A program made the position numbers and the translations under genes. This document shows positions 16,960 through 26,488 of a stretch of 54,953 nucleotides of DNA, piece after piece. The notes under the pieces are model-generated. The model was not told the origin of the DNA. It made no database searches and was given only the letters and a program-made list of their open reading frames with translations. Numbering within the stretch: the first letter of the stretch is position 1; every line of letters starts with the position of its first letter. Source of the DNA: Acidobacteria bacterium AH-259-L09 (GTDB lineage: Bacteria; Acidobacteriota; UBA6911; RPQK01). The stretch is from assembly GCA_027717875.1 (NCBI GenBank), contig JALLOL010000002.1, positions 1 to 54,953 of the forward strand. The letters run 5' to 3'.

Positions 16960-18249
16960 GTGAATCTCTTAAATCAAACTATTGAACAGATTAGCCGAGA
17001 AAAGGGCATCGACGCGCAGATCATACAGGAGGCCCTGGAAGATGCGATGATCGCAGCGGCAAAAAAGTATTTCAAAACCGACGAGGACTTGCAGGCCCGT
17101 TACGACCCGGAAACAGGAACGATTGATGTTTTCGCCGTCAAGAGAATTGTTGAAGAGGTAACCGACGAGGCAACTGAGATGTCACTCAAGGACGCTCTGG
17201 AGGTCGATGAGACTTTTGAAGTAGACGAGTACATTGAAATTCCAAAGCCAACTGTTGAATTGGGTCGAATCGCTGCCCAGACAGCCAAACAGGTTATCTT
17301 CCAGAAAGTCCGTGAAGCGGAACGCGAGATTATCTTCGGCGAGTTTTCCGAGCAGATGGGCCAGCTGGTTAACGGCATTGTTCGCCGGATTGAAGGAGGA
17401 GACATCATCCTTGACATCGGAAGGACAGAAGCAATTTTGCCCTACAATGAACAGTCTCAGAATGAGCCATACAAGTTAGGGGACCGAATTCGAGCAGTCA
17501 TCATCAAGGTTCATCGCCTCTCAAAAGGACCTCAAATCGTTGTATCGAGAAGTGATCCCAGCCTATTGATCCGCCTGTTCGAGATAGAAATTCCTGAAGT
17601 GTATGACGGTACGGTTGTGATTAAAAACGCGGTGCGAGAGGGGGGCGAACGCGCCAAAGTAGCCGTGGCCAGTAACGATGTGGCTGTCGATCCTGTAGGC
17701 GCTTCTGTCGGCATGAAGGGAAGCCGCATCAACGCAGTTATTCGCGAGCTGCGTGGGGAGAAGATCGATATTATTCAATACTCAAACGATATCGTTGAAT
17801 ATACGATTAATGCTCTTAACCCAGCCAAAATCTCCAAGGTTTTGATTGCCGAACCTATTGAAAAAGTCTTGGAAGTGATTGTTGCGGAAGATCAACTTTC
17901 GTTGGCCATCGGTAAAAAAGGCCAGAATGTTCGCCTCGCTTCCAAGCTGATGGGTTGGGAAATCAATATCACCAGTGAAGAAGAAAAAAAACAACAAATA
18001 CTGAGTCGACTGGAGCAGCTCGCTGCTGCCTCGGTGCCTGAACCCCTTTCCAACTTGGCAGGCGTGGGGGAAAAGACTCAAACCCGATTGAACGAAGCAG
18101 GCATTAAGTCAATTCAAGATCTAGCCTCGAAGTCGGCAGAAGACCTCGCTGCAATTCCTGGAATCGGTAAGAAAACCGTCGAGAAGCTAATTGCCGCGGC
18201 CCAAGCATTTAGTTCTGGCTCACCCGGTACTGAGTCCACCGCGAATTAA
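16960..18249 (+). CDS. nusA: Transcription termination/antitermination factor NusA
   Basis: A 429-aa RNA-binding factor on elongating RNA polymerase. Domain order: the N-terminal polymerase-binding domain (residues 1 to about 125, [15 protein letters not shown]), S1 (about 135-200, [20 protein letters not shown]), KH1 ([22 protein letters not shown]), KH2 ([19 protein letters not shown]), then a C-terminal pair of helix-hairpin-helix elements ([36 protein letters not shown]). The C-terminal part resembles the HhH extension found in several phyla rather than the E. coli acidic repeats. The start is GTG at 16960 with a weak ACAGGAT upstream. A seven-codon open frame (ATG at 16940) ends at TGA overlapping this GTG, a possible coupling device. 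Confidence 0.95.
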   Translation: MNLLNQTIEQISREKGIDAQIIQEALEDAMIAAAKKYFKTDEDLQARYDPETGTIDVFAVKRIVEEVTDEATEMSLKDALEVDETFEVDEYIEIPKPTVELGRIAAQTAKQVIFQKVREAEREIIFGEFSEQMGQLVNGIVRRIEGGDIILDIGRTEAILPYNEQSQNEPYKLGDRIRAVIIKVHRLSKGPQIVVSRSDPSLLIRLFEIEIPEVYDGTVVIKNAVREGGERAKVAVASNDVAVDPVGASVGMKGSRINAVIRELRGEKIDIIQYSNDIVEYTINALNPAKISKVLIAEPIEKVLEVIVAEDQLSLAIGKKGQNVRLASKLMGWEINITSEEEKKQQILSRLEQLAAASVPEPLSNLAGVGEKTQTRLNEAGIKSIQDLASKSAEDLAAIPGIGKKTVEKLIAAAQAFSSGSPGTESTAN

Positions 18250-18276
18250 GAATAGAAAGGTTTCCCAGAACGAGAA

Positions 18277-20859
18277 ATGGAGCAAATCAAGGTTAGCAAG
18301 CTGGCCTCCGAATTCGAAATGAAGAATTCGGTGGTCATCATGGAGCTCAAAAAGATTGGCGTTTGGGTCCCGTCACCGGATACCCCTGTGGATCACGACA
18401 TCGCTGATCGAATCCGCCGCCGCCTGCAACTGATACTGGACCTTGAACAACAGGAACTGGAAAAAGCCAAGGAAAAGAAGGAAAGGAAAAAGACGGCAGC
18501 AACGAAAGCCAGAAAAACTATCAAAGAGCTCGGGAAACCACCGAAGAGAGCCAAAAAAGTCGAAGAAAGACATCCTGTGAGCCCACTGGCCAAGTCTCTG
18601 ATGCCGCGCAAAGGGAAGGCAAGCTACCGAAAAGTCGAGCTTCCCGAAGAGGAGCCTCCGCAGAAGATAGAAGTCACCATCGAGGATGAACCGATCATTG
18701 AAAAAGTAGAAGCTCAGGTCTCTGCCGAAGTACTGGCGAAGGCCATGCAGAAGGCCACAGCCGCGGAGCTCGAGGCAATCAGCGAAAAGGCGGAGCTTGA
18801 AAAAGTGAAGCCTGAGGCCAAGCTGGTTGTCCCTGTGAAAAAGGAGAAGCCGGAAGTCGCAGCCAAAGTCAAGATAAGCGAAGCGGCTAGGGCTCCGGCA
18901 GTCGAAGAGGAGCCAGAGAAAAAAGTTCCGGAACCTGCTCCCGTCAGGATCGACCAAGTCACTGAGGAAGCAATCAAACCAGGAGTCGTCGAAGAACCGG
19001 AGAAGCCGGTACCTGAAGAAGTTCAGAAAGAGGTCGCGAAAGCTCCAGAAGTTCCCGTCACTGAAATAGTTGAGCCGGAGCCGGCGGAAGAAGAAGTCAA
19101 AGAGCCTCAAGAGGTGACCTTCTCCGAAAAGATAACAGTAAAGGAGTTAAGCGAAAAAGTTCGTCTCAAGAGTGGGCAGATCATTAAGGAACTGCTTGCC
19201 CGAGGAATCATGGCTACGATTAATCGATCATTAGAGCGGAAAATCGTCGAAGAGATCTGTGAAGCCCACGGCGTGATCCCGAATTTCGTCACCTTTGAAG
19301 AGGCAGCTGTTGAGCAGCAAACGATCCAAGAGCGACCTGAGGACTTGGTGGAGCGAGGGCCAGTCGTGACAGTGATGGGACATGTGGATCACGGCAAAAC
19401 CTCCTTGTTGGATGCCATCAGAGAGACGCAAGTCGCAGCTGGTGAAGCTGGAGGAATTACGCAGCATATTGGCGCCTACCATGTGGACGTAAAAAACCGC
19501 CGCATCATCTTTATCGACACTCCTGGCCACGAGGCTTTTACCAGAATGCGGGCTCGCGGTGCTCAGGCCACCGACGTTGTGGTTTTGGTCGTGGCCGCCG
19601 ATGACGGAGTGATGCCACAGACCCTGGAAGCAATCGACCACGCTCGAGCAGCTGAGGTTCCCATCCTTGTGGCTATCAATAAGATCGACAAGCCAGAAGC
19701 ACAACCGGAACGCGTTAAACAGGCGCTGTCCGAGCAAAATCTGGTTCCGGAGGAATGGAGCGGCGACACGGTCATGGTTGAGGTCTCGGCGAAGGAAAAA
19801 ACGAACCTCGACTTACTGCTGGAGATGATCCTGTTGTCGGCGGATCTGCTAGAACTGAAAGCGAACCCCGACCGATCTGCTTCAGGCGTGGTTTTGGAGG
19901 CTAAGCTGAATAGAGGCCGCGGCGCGGTAGCCAGCGTTCTAGTCAAAAACGGGACTCTTAGAATTGGAGACTCCTTTATCGCTGGAGCAGCTTACGGAAA
20001 AGTCCGTGCCATGTTCAACGACGATGGAAGCCCCCTCACTGCGACTGAGCCCAGCAGTGCTGTTGAGATCCTCGGGCTGCAAAGCCTACCTCAGGCTGGC
20101 GATCCCTTTCAAGTTGTCGACGACACCGCAAAGGCACGGGAGATTGGAGAATACCGACAAGACCAGCTTAGGGAGCATGAACTGGCCAAGTCTTCCAAAG
20201 TCAGTTTGGACGATCTTTACACTCGAATGGAGGCCGGAAACATCAAAGAGCTCCGGATGGTGCTCAAGGCGGATGCGCGGGGGTCGGTGGAGGTCCTCGA
20301 AGACACTCTCGAAAAACTGGGCACCCCTAAAGTTCAGGTCAAAATCATTCACAGTGGAGTGGGAGCCATTTCCGAATCGGATGTTCTTCTGGCCTCCGCT
20401 TCCAACGCCATCGTCGTCGGATTCAACGTGCGTCCCGAAAGAAATGCCCAGGACGCTGCCGAGCAAGAAAACGTTGACGTGAGACTGCACACAGTGATCT
20501 ACGATATGTCGAACGAGGTCGAACAAGCTATGGTTGGGCTTTTGGAACCAACCTTCCGAGAGACGGATTTGGGTCGGGCCGAAGTTCGCCAGACCTTCCG
20601 GGTACCGAAGTTCGGAACCATTGCCGGCAGCTCTGTCCTGGAAGGGGTGATCAGGCGAAATGTGGAAGTTCGCCTCCTCCGCGACAACGTTGTCATTCAT
20701 GAAAGCAGGATCGACTCGCTGCACCGCTTCAAGGATGACATCAATGAGGTTAAAGCCGGATATGAATGCGGTATCTCGATTGCCAACTTCAACGACATTA
20801 AGATCGGTGACGTGATAGAAGCCTACGTCCGAGAAGAAGTCGCCCCAGAACTGAGATAA
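18277..20859 (+). CDS. infB: Translation initiation factor IF-2
   Basis: An 860-aa GTPase that places initiator tRNA on the 30S subunit. The N-terminal IF2-N element (KVSKLASEFEMKNSVVIMEL) is followed by a long charged Lys/Glu/Pro/Val-rich linker (residues about 60-285), a second IF2-N-like helix bundle (TVKELSEKVRLKSGQIIKEL) and the G domain: G1 GHVDHGKTS (about residue 368), G2 GGITQHIG, G3 DTPGHEAF, G4 NKIDK, G5 VSAKEK. Domains II, III (RMVLKADARGSVEVLEDTL) and the C-terminal fMet-tRNA domain (GYECGISIANFNDIKIGDVI) are intact. Third gene of the operon, 27 bp after nusA. The usual downstream neighbours rbfA and truB are absent here. Confidence 0.97.
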   Translation: MEQIKVSKLASEFEMKNSVVIMELKKIGVWVPSPDTPVDHDIADRIRRRLQLILDLEQQELEKAKEKKERKKTAATKARKTIKELGKPPKRAKKVEERHPVSPLAKSLMPRKGKASYRKVELPEEEPPQKIEVTIEDEPIIEKVEAQVSAEVLAKAMQKATAAELEAISEKAELEKVKPEAKLVVPVKKEKPEVAAKVKISEAARAPAVEEEPEKKVPEPAPVRIDQVTEEAIKPGVVEEPEKPVPEEVQKEVAKAPEVPVTEIVEPEPAEEEVKEPQEVTFSEKITVKELSEKVRLKSGQIIKELLARGIMATINRSLERKIVEEICEAHGVIPNFVTFEEAAVEQQTIQERPEDLVERGPVVTVMGHVDHGKTSLLDAIRETQVAAGEAGGITQHIGAYHVDVKNRRIIFIDTPGHEAFTRMRARGAQATDVVVLVVAADDGVMPQTLEAIDHARAAEVPILVAINKIDKPEAQPERVKQALSEQNLVPEEWSGDTVMVEVSAKEKTNLDLLLEMILLSADLLELKANPDRSASGVVLEAKLNRGRGAVASVLVKNGTLRIGDSFIAGAAYGKVRAMFNDDGSPLTATEPSSAVEILGLQSLPQAGDPFQVVDDTAKAREIGEYRQDQLREHELAKSSKVSLDDLYTRMEAGNIKELRMVLKADARGSVEVLEDTLEKLGTPKVQVKIIHSGVGAISESDVLLASASNAIVVGFNVRPERNAQDAAEQENVDVRLHTVIYDMSNEVEQAMVGLLEPTFRETDLGRAEVRQTFRVPKFGTIAGSSVLEGVIRRNVEVRLLRDNVVIHESRIDSLHRFKDDINEVKAGYECGISIANFNDIKIGDVIEAYVREEVAPELR

Positions 20860-20899
20860 GCTTGGCGTATGCCTCTAATCTAAAAAGAAAAGAACGCAG

Positions 20900-20995
20900 A
20901 TGACCATTTCGAGGCGTTCCTTCCTCAAGCTCAGCTCTGCGGGGACGGTAGGACTGGACCATTCAGGAAGAAACGTTAAGTTTCAGGTCAGTTGA
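20900..20995 (+). pseudogene. Orphan Tat signal peptide (remnant of an exported protein gene)
   Basis: A 31-codon open frame (ATG 20900, TGA 20993-20995) whose N-terminus MTISRRSFLKLSSAGTVGL is a textbook twin-arginine export signal (S-R-R-x-F-L-K then a weakly hydrophobic stretch). It then runs into DHSGRNVKFQVS and stops, with no mature protein. The stop lies inside the 3' end of the convergent hydrolase gene. The simplest reading is that a Tat-exported protein lost everything after its signal when the hydrolase segment joined here. A functional mini-protein is less likely. Confidence 0.45.
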
Positions 20996-22004
20996 CGGAC
21001 TTTCTCAGGTGCCGTTCCACAAAGGCGGATGTCACCTTGAGCGCATCATGAAACTGCTGGGGAGGGTTATTACTGCTGCCCCAGTAAAAACCATGCCCCA
21101 TGCCCTCATGTTCGGAGTACTCCGCCATCACGCCACGCTGTCGCAACCCGGCGATCAGCGCCTTGCCTGCCATTCGCAAGCGGTCTTTGCTGCCCACGAC
21201 ATAGAGCAGCGGACAAGTGATTCTATCGGCGTTGTCTTTCGGTGAGATCGCCCGGTACAGCTCCCGCCGGTCCCCCAAGCGCCAGGCTAGATCGAGCGCC
21301 ACCTGATAGGCGGCTGAACCTGGCCGAAGGCTGGCGTTTCCCGGAAAGCGGCGCGCCGTCTCGGGCCGAGCAGCGGGGCGACTATCGGCGCCGGCGCGGG
21401 AAGCCCGGCTCCGCCGGCTATTCTTGCTGGCCAGGAGTTGTTGTCTCCACTCGGCCCATCCTTCGAGCGAACGGCTAAAATCTTGGGCAACGTCGTAAAA
21501 CATACCTTCGATGTCACTGAGCCCCGCGAACGAAACCGCCACGGCCGGCGAAATTCGGGTCGCCAGCATCATGGCAAGATAGCCCCCGTGGCTGCCACCG
21601 ATTACCCCAACACGATTCTTCTCAACAAACGGGTAGGACTGCACCTTCCGGTAGGCCGCAAGAACATCCTGAATCTCGTCTTCTCCGAAGTGCAGACCTC
21701 GATAGTCGGTCGAGAAAACGACGTAGCCGCGCTCGAAAAAGTGCTGCGGCACTCGGCGCATGACGAATCTCTTCATGGCATCGATCGTCGATCCACCCAC
21801 ACCGCCGTGGATGAACAGAATGGCCGGGAAGGGTCCCTCGCCGGTCGGCTTGCGCAGGGCTGCTCCCACATAAGCGCCGTCGTATGAACGCACATAGACG
21901 GCAACCGGTTGGTCCGCCGACTCGGTGCTGCCGGCCGAGCCGGGTGCTGCCGTAAACGCCACAGCGAAGACTAAGGTTACGAACAATCCCAATGAGCGAT
22001 TCAT
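20988..22004 (-). CDS. Exported alpha/beta hydrolase (S9/dienelactone-hydrolase-like)
   Basis: A 338-aa secreted esterase/peptidase-like enzyme. Signal peptide: LFVTLVFAVAFTAAPGSAG. The fold is marked by the oxyanion region AILFIHGGVGG (about residue 65), the nucleophile elbow GGSHGG (about 137), an acidic residue in GSKDRLR (about 270) and the catalytic His in GMGHGFYWG (about 300). Between residues about 194 and 232 lies an Arg/Ala/Pro-rich stretch (SRRSRASRAGADSRPAARPE) with extreme GC content, which looks like a local insertion or expansion in the lid region. A strong GGAGG element precedes the ATG. The segment is more GC-rich than its surroundings, so it may be acquired. Substrate unknown. 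Confidence 0.85.
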   Translation of the reverse strand: MNRSLGLFVTLVFAVAFTAAPGSAGSTESADQPVAVYVRSYDGAYVGAALRKPTGEGPFPAILFIHGGVGGSTIDAMKRFVMRRVPQHFFERGYVVFSTDYRGLHFGEDEIQDVLAAYRKVQSYPFVEKNRVGVIGGSHGGYLAMMLATRISPAVAVSFAGLSDIEGMFYDVAQDFSRSLEGWAEWRQQLLASKNSRRSRASRAGADSRPAARPETARRFPGNASLRPGSAAYQVALDLAWRLGDRRELYRAISPKDNADRITCPLLYVVGSKDRLRMAGKALIAGLRQRGVMAEYSEHEGMGHGFYWGSSNNPPQQFHDALKVTSAFVERHLRKSVN

Positions 22005-22007
22005 GAT

Positions 22008-22326
22008 TCACCTCCGCTGTAAACTCCTGCTCGATCTTAACACGGAATACGTGTACCTGGGTGTTGTCCCAGCAGTACGCCAGACTACTGCTGCGCGCGG
22101 TCCTGGCACGTCATTGCCGCGGCCCGCCGGCCTGAACAGTAGAGCCGGTAAGGCCACTCCGTGTTCGGGAGTAAGAACGATCTTTTCCATCGTATACGAC
22201 CCCAGCTGGCGGTATGTATGTATGGTTGTTCCTGGCAGCTTGGGCATAAACTGCGCCATCCAAAAACAGAACAACCACCCTTCCAAGCAGCGCGTAAACG
22301 AATCGAGAGTATGCCAGGGGTTTCAT
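22008..22326 (-). pseudogene. Relic of a second exported alpha/beta hydrolase
   Basis: An AGGAGG element is followed by ATG at 22326 and a good signal peptide (YALLGRVVVLFLDGAVYAQA). About 15 codons later the sensible reading moves to another frame, where MEKIVLTPEHGVALPALLF and RPAG resemble the N-terminal beta strands of carbohydrate-esterase-type hydrolases. After about 20 more residues the homology dissolves, and no HGG or GxSxG motif remains. This looks like the decayed 5' end of a gene, lying directly upstream of the intact hydrolase. The family assignment is tentative. Confidence 0.4.
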
Positions 22327-22393
22327 GATTTCCTCCTGTAGCGGTGACCTATTATCAAAGCTTCCTTGCCTTTACGCAATCCGCCCGCCCCCG

Positions 22394-25165
22394 CTATTGG
22401 AGCGGATTACCATCAGCATCAATCAAGTGGATTTCACCCAAACCCACTTCGCCGATCGCTTCTTCAACCTTGCTGCGGTCACCAACCACTACCCAAACCA
22501 GATTATCGGGATGGATGACCCGTTGAGCTGCAGCTTCGACCTGAGCAAGCTTTAGACTGCGAATCTTTTCCGGATAGGTTTCGTAGTAATCATCCGGTAG
22601 CCCAAAGCTAACGATTTCATTGATTGAATTGCGGATTGAAGAGAGAGTCTCCCAAGAGCCAGGAAGTCTCAAGATGCGGTTCTTCTGGATCTTGTCCAGT
22701 TCTTCCCCGGTGGGCGGTCGATCCGACAGAATTCCTCGCAGCTCCTTCAAGAGCTCCGCCATCGATTCCTTTGTCTTGTCGGTTTGAACCGGTGCGTAGA
22801 ATATGTACGGTCGCTGACCGCGCGCGTCAAACAGAAAGGAACCGGCCCCGTAGGACCAGTGTTTATCCTCGCGCAGATTCATGTTGATGCGGGCCGTGAA
22901 GGTCCCTCCCAGGATGTTGTTCATGGTCTCGATGGCAATTTCGTCTGGATTGTTTGTAGGAGGAGCGACATGGCCGGCAAATATGGTCGATTGTGTGGCG
23001 CCGGGTTTATTCACCAAGTAGACCACAGATTCGGGACGCTGCTCGACCGGACTGATATCCTTGGCCGGAACAGAACCTTTTTCCCATTTCTGGAAGCGCC
23101 TTTCCAGTTTCGGAACGATCTCCTCCAGGGTAGCATCTCCCACAATAACCAGGGTTGCATTGTTGGGCTTGAACCAGGTCTGGTGAAACTCGAGCAGATC
23201 CTCACGAGTCAGTTTCTTGACTGACAGCTCTGTTCCAGATCCGGTGAAGGGATTACCATAAGCATGATTGTGGCCGTAGAGTAGGCCCGGAAAAACTCGA
23301 AGAGCCATCTGAATCGGGTTGGCTTTCTCACGCTGAATGGCTGCCAATTGTTGTTTCTGAAGTCGCCTGAAGTCCCGCTCTGGAAAAGTAGGGTTGAGAA
23401 TGACGTCGGCATAGATGTCCAGTGACGCGTCCAGATTCAACTTGAGCGTTGACAGGAAAACCGACGAGGTATCCAGATCCGAACCCGCGCGGAGACGAGC
23501 ACCCAGGAGGGCCAGCTCCTCACTGATCTCCAGTGCCGAGCGTGTTTTGGTCCCTTCGTCCAGCATATCCAGCGCCAGATCTGCTGTTCCTGGAAGCGAA
23601 AACTGGTCGGCCGCATAACCCGCATCTACCAAAAGGGTGAAGTTAACCAGTGGAATCGCACCGCGGCGAGCCAGAATAACCTTCAGCCCGTTGGCAAGAG
23701 TGCTCCTTTCCAGCTTGGGAAACTTGGGCTGAGGAGGCACACCAGGCTCTGGCAGCGTTGAACGGTCCACATCAGTCTTGGCGACTTCGAAATCCGGAAA
23801 CGGGTGGATTTCGAGAATGTAGACTCCATCTGAGAGCCACTGGTTGGCTGCCTTTTTCAAATCTTTGGTTTGGGCGCTTCGGATCCGCCTGAGAGTCGTT
23901 TTGTAGTAATCAGGACTGCCTCCGTAGACTTCATTCCTTGCCAGGATGTCGGATTTGCCACCAAAGCCACCGATGCGCTCGATGCCGCGGATAAAGTTGG
24001 ACTCAAACTGCATCTTCACCCGTCGCAGCTCAGTCTCGGTAGGTCCCTCCTCAAGAAACTTCCTTAACTCCTCATCGACGGCTGCTTCCACTTTGGCCAG
24101 ATCTTCTCCGGGCCGTGCTGTGGCCCGTATGTGAAATTGGCTGCCGATCTCCCTGGCATCGATGAATGAAGAGACACCGGTCGCAATTTGATCCTCGTAG
24201 ACAAGGCGCTTGTAGAGCCGCGAAATTTTTCCGGAGGCCAGAACATCGCTCACCAAATCCAGGTAGTCAGCGTCAGCCGAGCCCCACTGAGGCACATTCC
24301 AAACTTTGTAGAGGCGGGCCTGGGGAGCACGATCTTGGACGATCTGCCGCCGCGTACCCCTCATCTTGGCGATCCATACTAGGTGTTTGGCGATGGGCGG
24401 TCCGGCAGGGATATCTCCGAAATAAGCTTCCACCTTCTTGCGGGCAGTCTCAGCATCGATGTCGCCCGCGACGACAATCACCGCATTGGCGCTGCCGTAA
24501 TACGTCTTGAACCACTCATGGACATCTTCGGGTGCCGCAGCGTTCAGGTCCTCCATTGAGCCGATGACCGTCCAAGAATAGGGATGACCGGCAGGGTAAG
24601 TGTTTGGTGGAAATAACCGCCAGGCTACAGCGTAAGGCCGGTTCTCGAACTGACGCTTTTCGTTTTGCACGACTCCCCGTTGTTCGTCCAGCTTCTCCTG
24701 GGTGACAGCACCCAATAAGTGGCCCATTCGATCCGACTCCATCCACAGCGCTATATCCAATGCCGAGGTCGGAACATTCTGGAAGTAATTGGTCCGGTCT
24801 TCACTAGTGGTACCGTTCAGGTCGGTGGCTCCCACCCGCTCCAGTGCCTGATGGTAATCATCGTCGAAGTTCTCGCTTCCGTTGAACATCAGATGCTCAA
24901 ACAGGTGAGCGAATCCGCTTTTGCCCGGTTTTTCGTTCTTTGACCCGACGTGGTACCAGACGTTGACCGCCACGATTGGAGCCTTGTGATCTTCATGAAC
25001 AATGAGGGTCAATCCGTTCTCGAGGACAAATCTTTGATAGGGAATATCAATCTCCAAAGGCGTATCGTCTGCACTTTTGGCCTCAGCCACCGCCAGGACC
25101 GGCGGACTGAGCATCCAGGCACACATCACACACAGAAACATGATGATTCTTTTCTGTCCGTTCAT
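22394..25165 (-). CDS. Exported two-domain M16 zinc protease (pitrilysin type)
   Basis: A 923-aa periplasmic metallopeptidase built of two consecutive M16 units. Signal peptide: IIMFLCVMCAWMLSPPVLAVA. The first unit holds the inverted zinc motif (GFAHLFEHLMFNG, about residues 83-95) with the downstream glutamate in EQRGVVQNEKRQF. The second unit (from about 480, FPKLERSTLANGLKVILARR) is zinc-less and holds the substrate-binding region (INMNLREDKHWSYGAGS). Such 900-residue fusions degrade peptides and are common in Bacteroidetes, Acidobacteria and Proteobacteria. An AAGGAGAAG element lies upstream of the ATG. It is the fourth M16 gene in the window but is not adjacent to the other three. Confidence 0.93.
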   Translation of the reverse strand: MNGQKRIIMFLCVMCAWMLSPPVLAVAEAKSADDTPLEIDIPYQRFVLENGLTLIVHEDHKAPIVAVNVWYHVGSKNEKPGKSGFAHLFEHLMFNGSENFDDDYHQALERVGATDLNGTTSEDRTNYFQNVPTSALDIALWMESDRMGHLLGAVTQEKLDEQRGVVQNEKRQFENRPYAVAWRLFPPNTYPAGHPYSWTVIGSMEDLNAAAPEDVHEWFKTYYGSANAVIVVAGDIDAETARKKVEAYFGDIPAGPPIAKHLVWIAKMRGTRRQIVQDRAPQARLYKVWNVPQWGSADADYLDLVSDVLASGKISRLYKRLVYEDQIATGVSSFIDAREIGSQFHIRATARPGEDLAKVEAAVDEELRKFLEEGPTETELRRVKMQFESNFIRGIERIGGFGGKSDILARNEVYGGSPDYYKTTLRRIRSAQTKDLKKAANQWLSDGVYILEIHPFPDFEVAKTDVDRSTLPEPGVPPQPKFPKLERSTLANGLKVILARRGAIPLVNFTLLVDAGYAADQFSLPGTADLALDMLDEGTKTRSALEISEELALLGARLRAGSDLDTSSVFLSTLKLNLDASLDIYADVILNPTFPERDFRRLQKQQLAAIQREKANPIQMALRVFPGLLYGHNHAYGNPFTGSGTELSVKKLTREDLLEFHQTWFKPNNATLVIVGDATLEEIVPKLERRFQKWEKGSVPAKDISPVEQRPESVVYLVNKPGATQSTIFAGHVAPPTNNPDEIAIETMNNILGGTFTARINMNLREDKHWSYGAGSFLFDARGQRPYIFYAPVQTDKTKESMAELLKELRGILSDRPPTGEELDKIQKNRILRLPGSWETLSSIRNSINEIVSFGLPDDYYETYPEKIRSLKLAQVEAAAQRVIHPDNLVWVVVGDRSKVEEAIGEVGLGEIHLIDADGNPLQ

Positions 25166-25572
25166 TGATGATCTTCTCCTTTTCTAGCCACTGAAGACAC
25201 TAACTTACCGGGTTCGCCCCCTATAGGCAATACATGAAGAATTGACACTAATAACGATAGAAAGTCCCGGAATGTTCGAAAGTTTTCTTCTCCACAGGGC
25301 TCGAGCCGCTACGGTGCCACAGATCTTTGGTAAGCAGAAACTGGCCCGGAAAGCACGGACATGGTTCCGGAGGGAGGCAGGGCTTTACCGGTAACACCCC
25401 ATCTTTCGTAGGTTTCCTTTACGAACAAGCCAGCTGACTGAATTCGAGAATAACAATGCGAAGGGTTGGAGTGACGCCCGGTCCGGACACAAAAACAAAC
25501 TGGCACAAAGTGCCTAATAACTGAGCAGTGACACCGCTTCGAGGTTCTCGTGTCGGCGATTATCTGGATTCA
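25166..25572. other. 407-bp gap between the zinc protease and the O-methyltransferase-like gene
   Basis: No supported gene. A minus-strand open frame of 65 codons (25309-25506) has no recognisable sequence or ribosome-binding site. The end next to 25166 must carry the zinc protease promoter; no clear -35/-10 pair was found. The composition looks non-coding. Confidence 0.5.
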
Positions 25573-26292
25573 TCAACGTTTCTTGAGCGTCACTCCGACA
25601 CCTGCGGCATGCATGTTCAAAAAGATCGTTTCCAGGTCCGGGTTGGTGGTGATGGCCTTGATATATCTTGGATCCGGGGCAGGTCGGTTCATGTTGTGGG
25701 CCAGGATCAGTCCGCCCGGACGCACCAATGGCAGAAGCTTGTTGAGGTAGTCGAGGTAGCCGGGCTTGTCCGCGTCAAGGAAAAGGATATCAATCGACTC
25801 GTTTAGTTTCATGACTTCCTCGTGGGCGTTGCCTTCCACGAGCGTGACGATCTGGTCCACCCCGGCCCGTTTGAAGTTCTCGCGGGCCAGCGAGGCCCGA
25901 TGGGGGTCGATTTCGTGGGTGGTCAGCTTGCCGCCCGTGGCCCGCAGTCCCAGACAAAACCAGATGGCAGAGTACCCGTTGGAGGTGCCGATCTCGACCA
26001 CGTGCTTGGCGTCGACCGTCTCCGTGAGGAGCCGCAGCAACCTGCCGTCTTCCAGTGGGACATTCATCATCCCTCTCCGCTGGTTCTGGTCCATATCCTC
26101 AAGAATGCTCAAGATTCTCTTCTGCGCCTCTGTCTGCGGTATTGGTGAGCTTTCTATGGACGATGGGCCAGGTCCGCCTCCCGTAGGCCGACGTGGGCCT
26201 GGCCTGCCCCTTCCTCTTTCCTGAGCGTCAAGATGTGCGGCTACCAACAGCACCACCGTGACCACAAGGCCTAACGCAGTCTTCTTCAACAT
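25573..26292 (-). CDS. Family 3 O-methyltransferase-like protein with a signal peptide
   Basis: A 239-aa class I SAM-dependent methyltransferase fold of the catechol/caffeoyl-CoA O-methyltransferase family: GRLLRLLTETVDAKHVVEIG, then the SAM loop EIGTSNGYSAIW, the acidic THEIDPHRASLARENF, LVEGNAHEEV, DILFLDADKPGYLDYL and VRPGGLILAHNM, which supply SAM- and metal-binding residues. Unusually, residues 1-24 form an export signal (KKTALGLVVTVVLLVAAHLDA) followed by an Arg/Gly/Pro-rich linker (GRGRPGPRRPTGGGPGP). SAM is cytoplasmic, so an exported enzyme of this type is puzzling; it may stay membrane-anchored or bind another ligand. AAAGGAG precedes the ATG. Confidence 0.85.
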   Translation of the reverse strand: MLKKTALGLVVTVVLLVAAHLDAQERGRGRPGPRRPTGGGPGPSSIESSPIPQTEAQKRILSILEDMDQNQRRGMMNVPLEDGRLLRLLTETVDAKHVVEIGTSNGYSAIWFCLGLRATGGKLTTHEIDPHRASLARENFKRAGVDQIVTLVEGNAHEEVMKLNESIDILFLDADKPGYLDYLNKLLPLVRPGGLILAHNMNRPAPDPRYIKAITTNPDLETIFLNMHAAGVGVTLKKR

Positions 26293-26488
26293 TTCTTGCT
26301 CCTTTCTGCATGGGGCTTACGAAAGGTTACTGTGGTTGTTTCGTTGACCACAGTTGTACATGCCGTCGGCAAGAACCGCGGCTGCATTGAGGAATGTCGC
26401 GAAGAGATACGAGGAAGATGCACGGCGCCAAGACGAAGAAGCCCAAGATCGCTTTTGAAGGCCGGTGGGAAAATACCACCGTTCACCG

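Noticed and set aside
18373..19110. Long minus-strand open frame opposite the infB linker (245 codons)
   Set aside because: It is the Phe/Leu/Arg-rich mirror of the Lys/Glu-rich IF-2 linker, with no ribosome-binding site or family resemblance.
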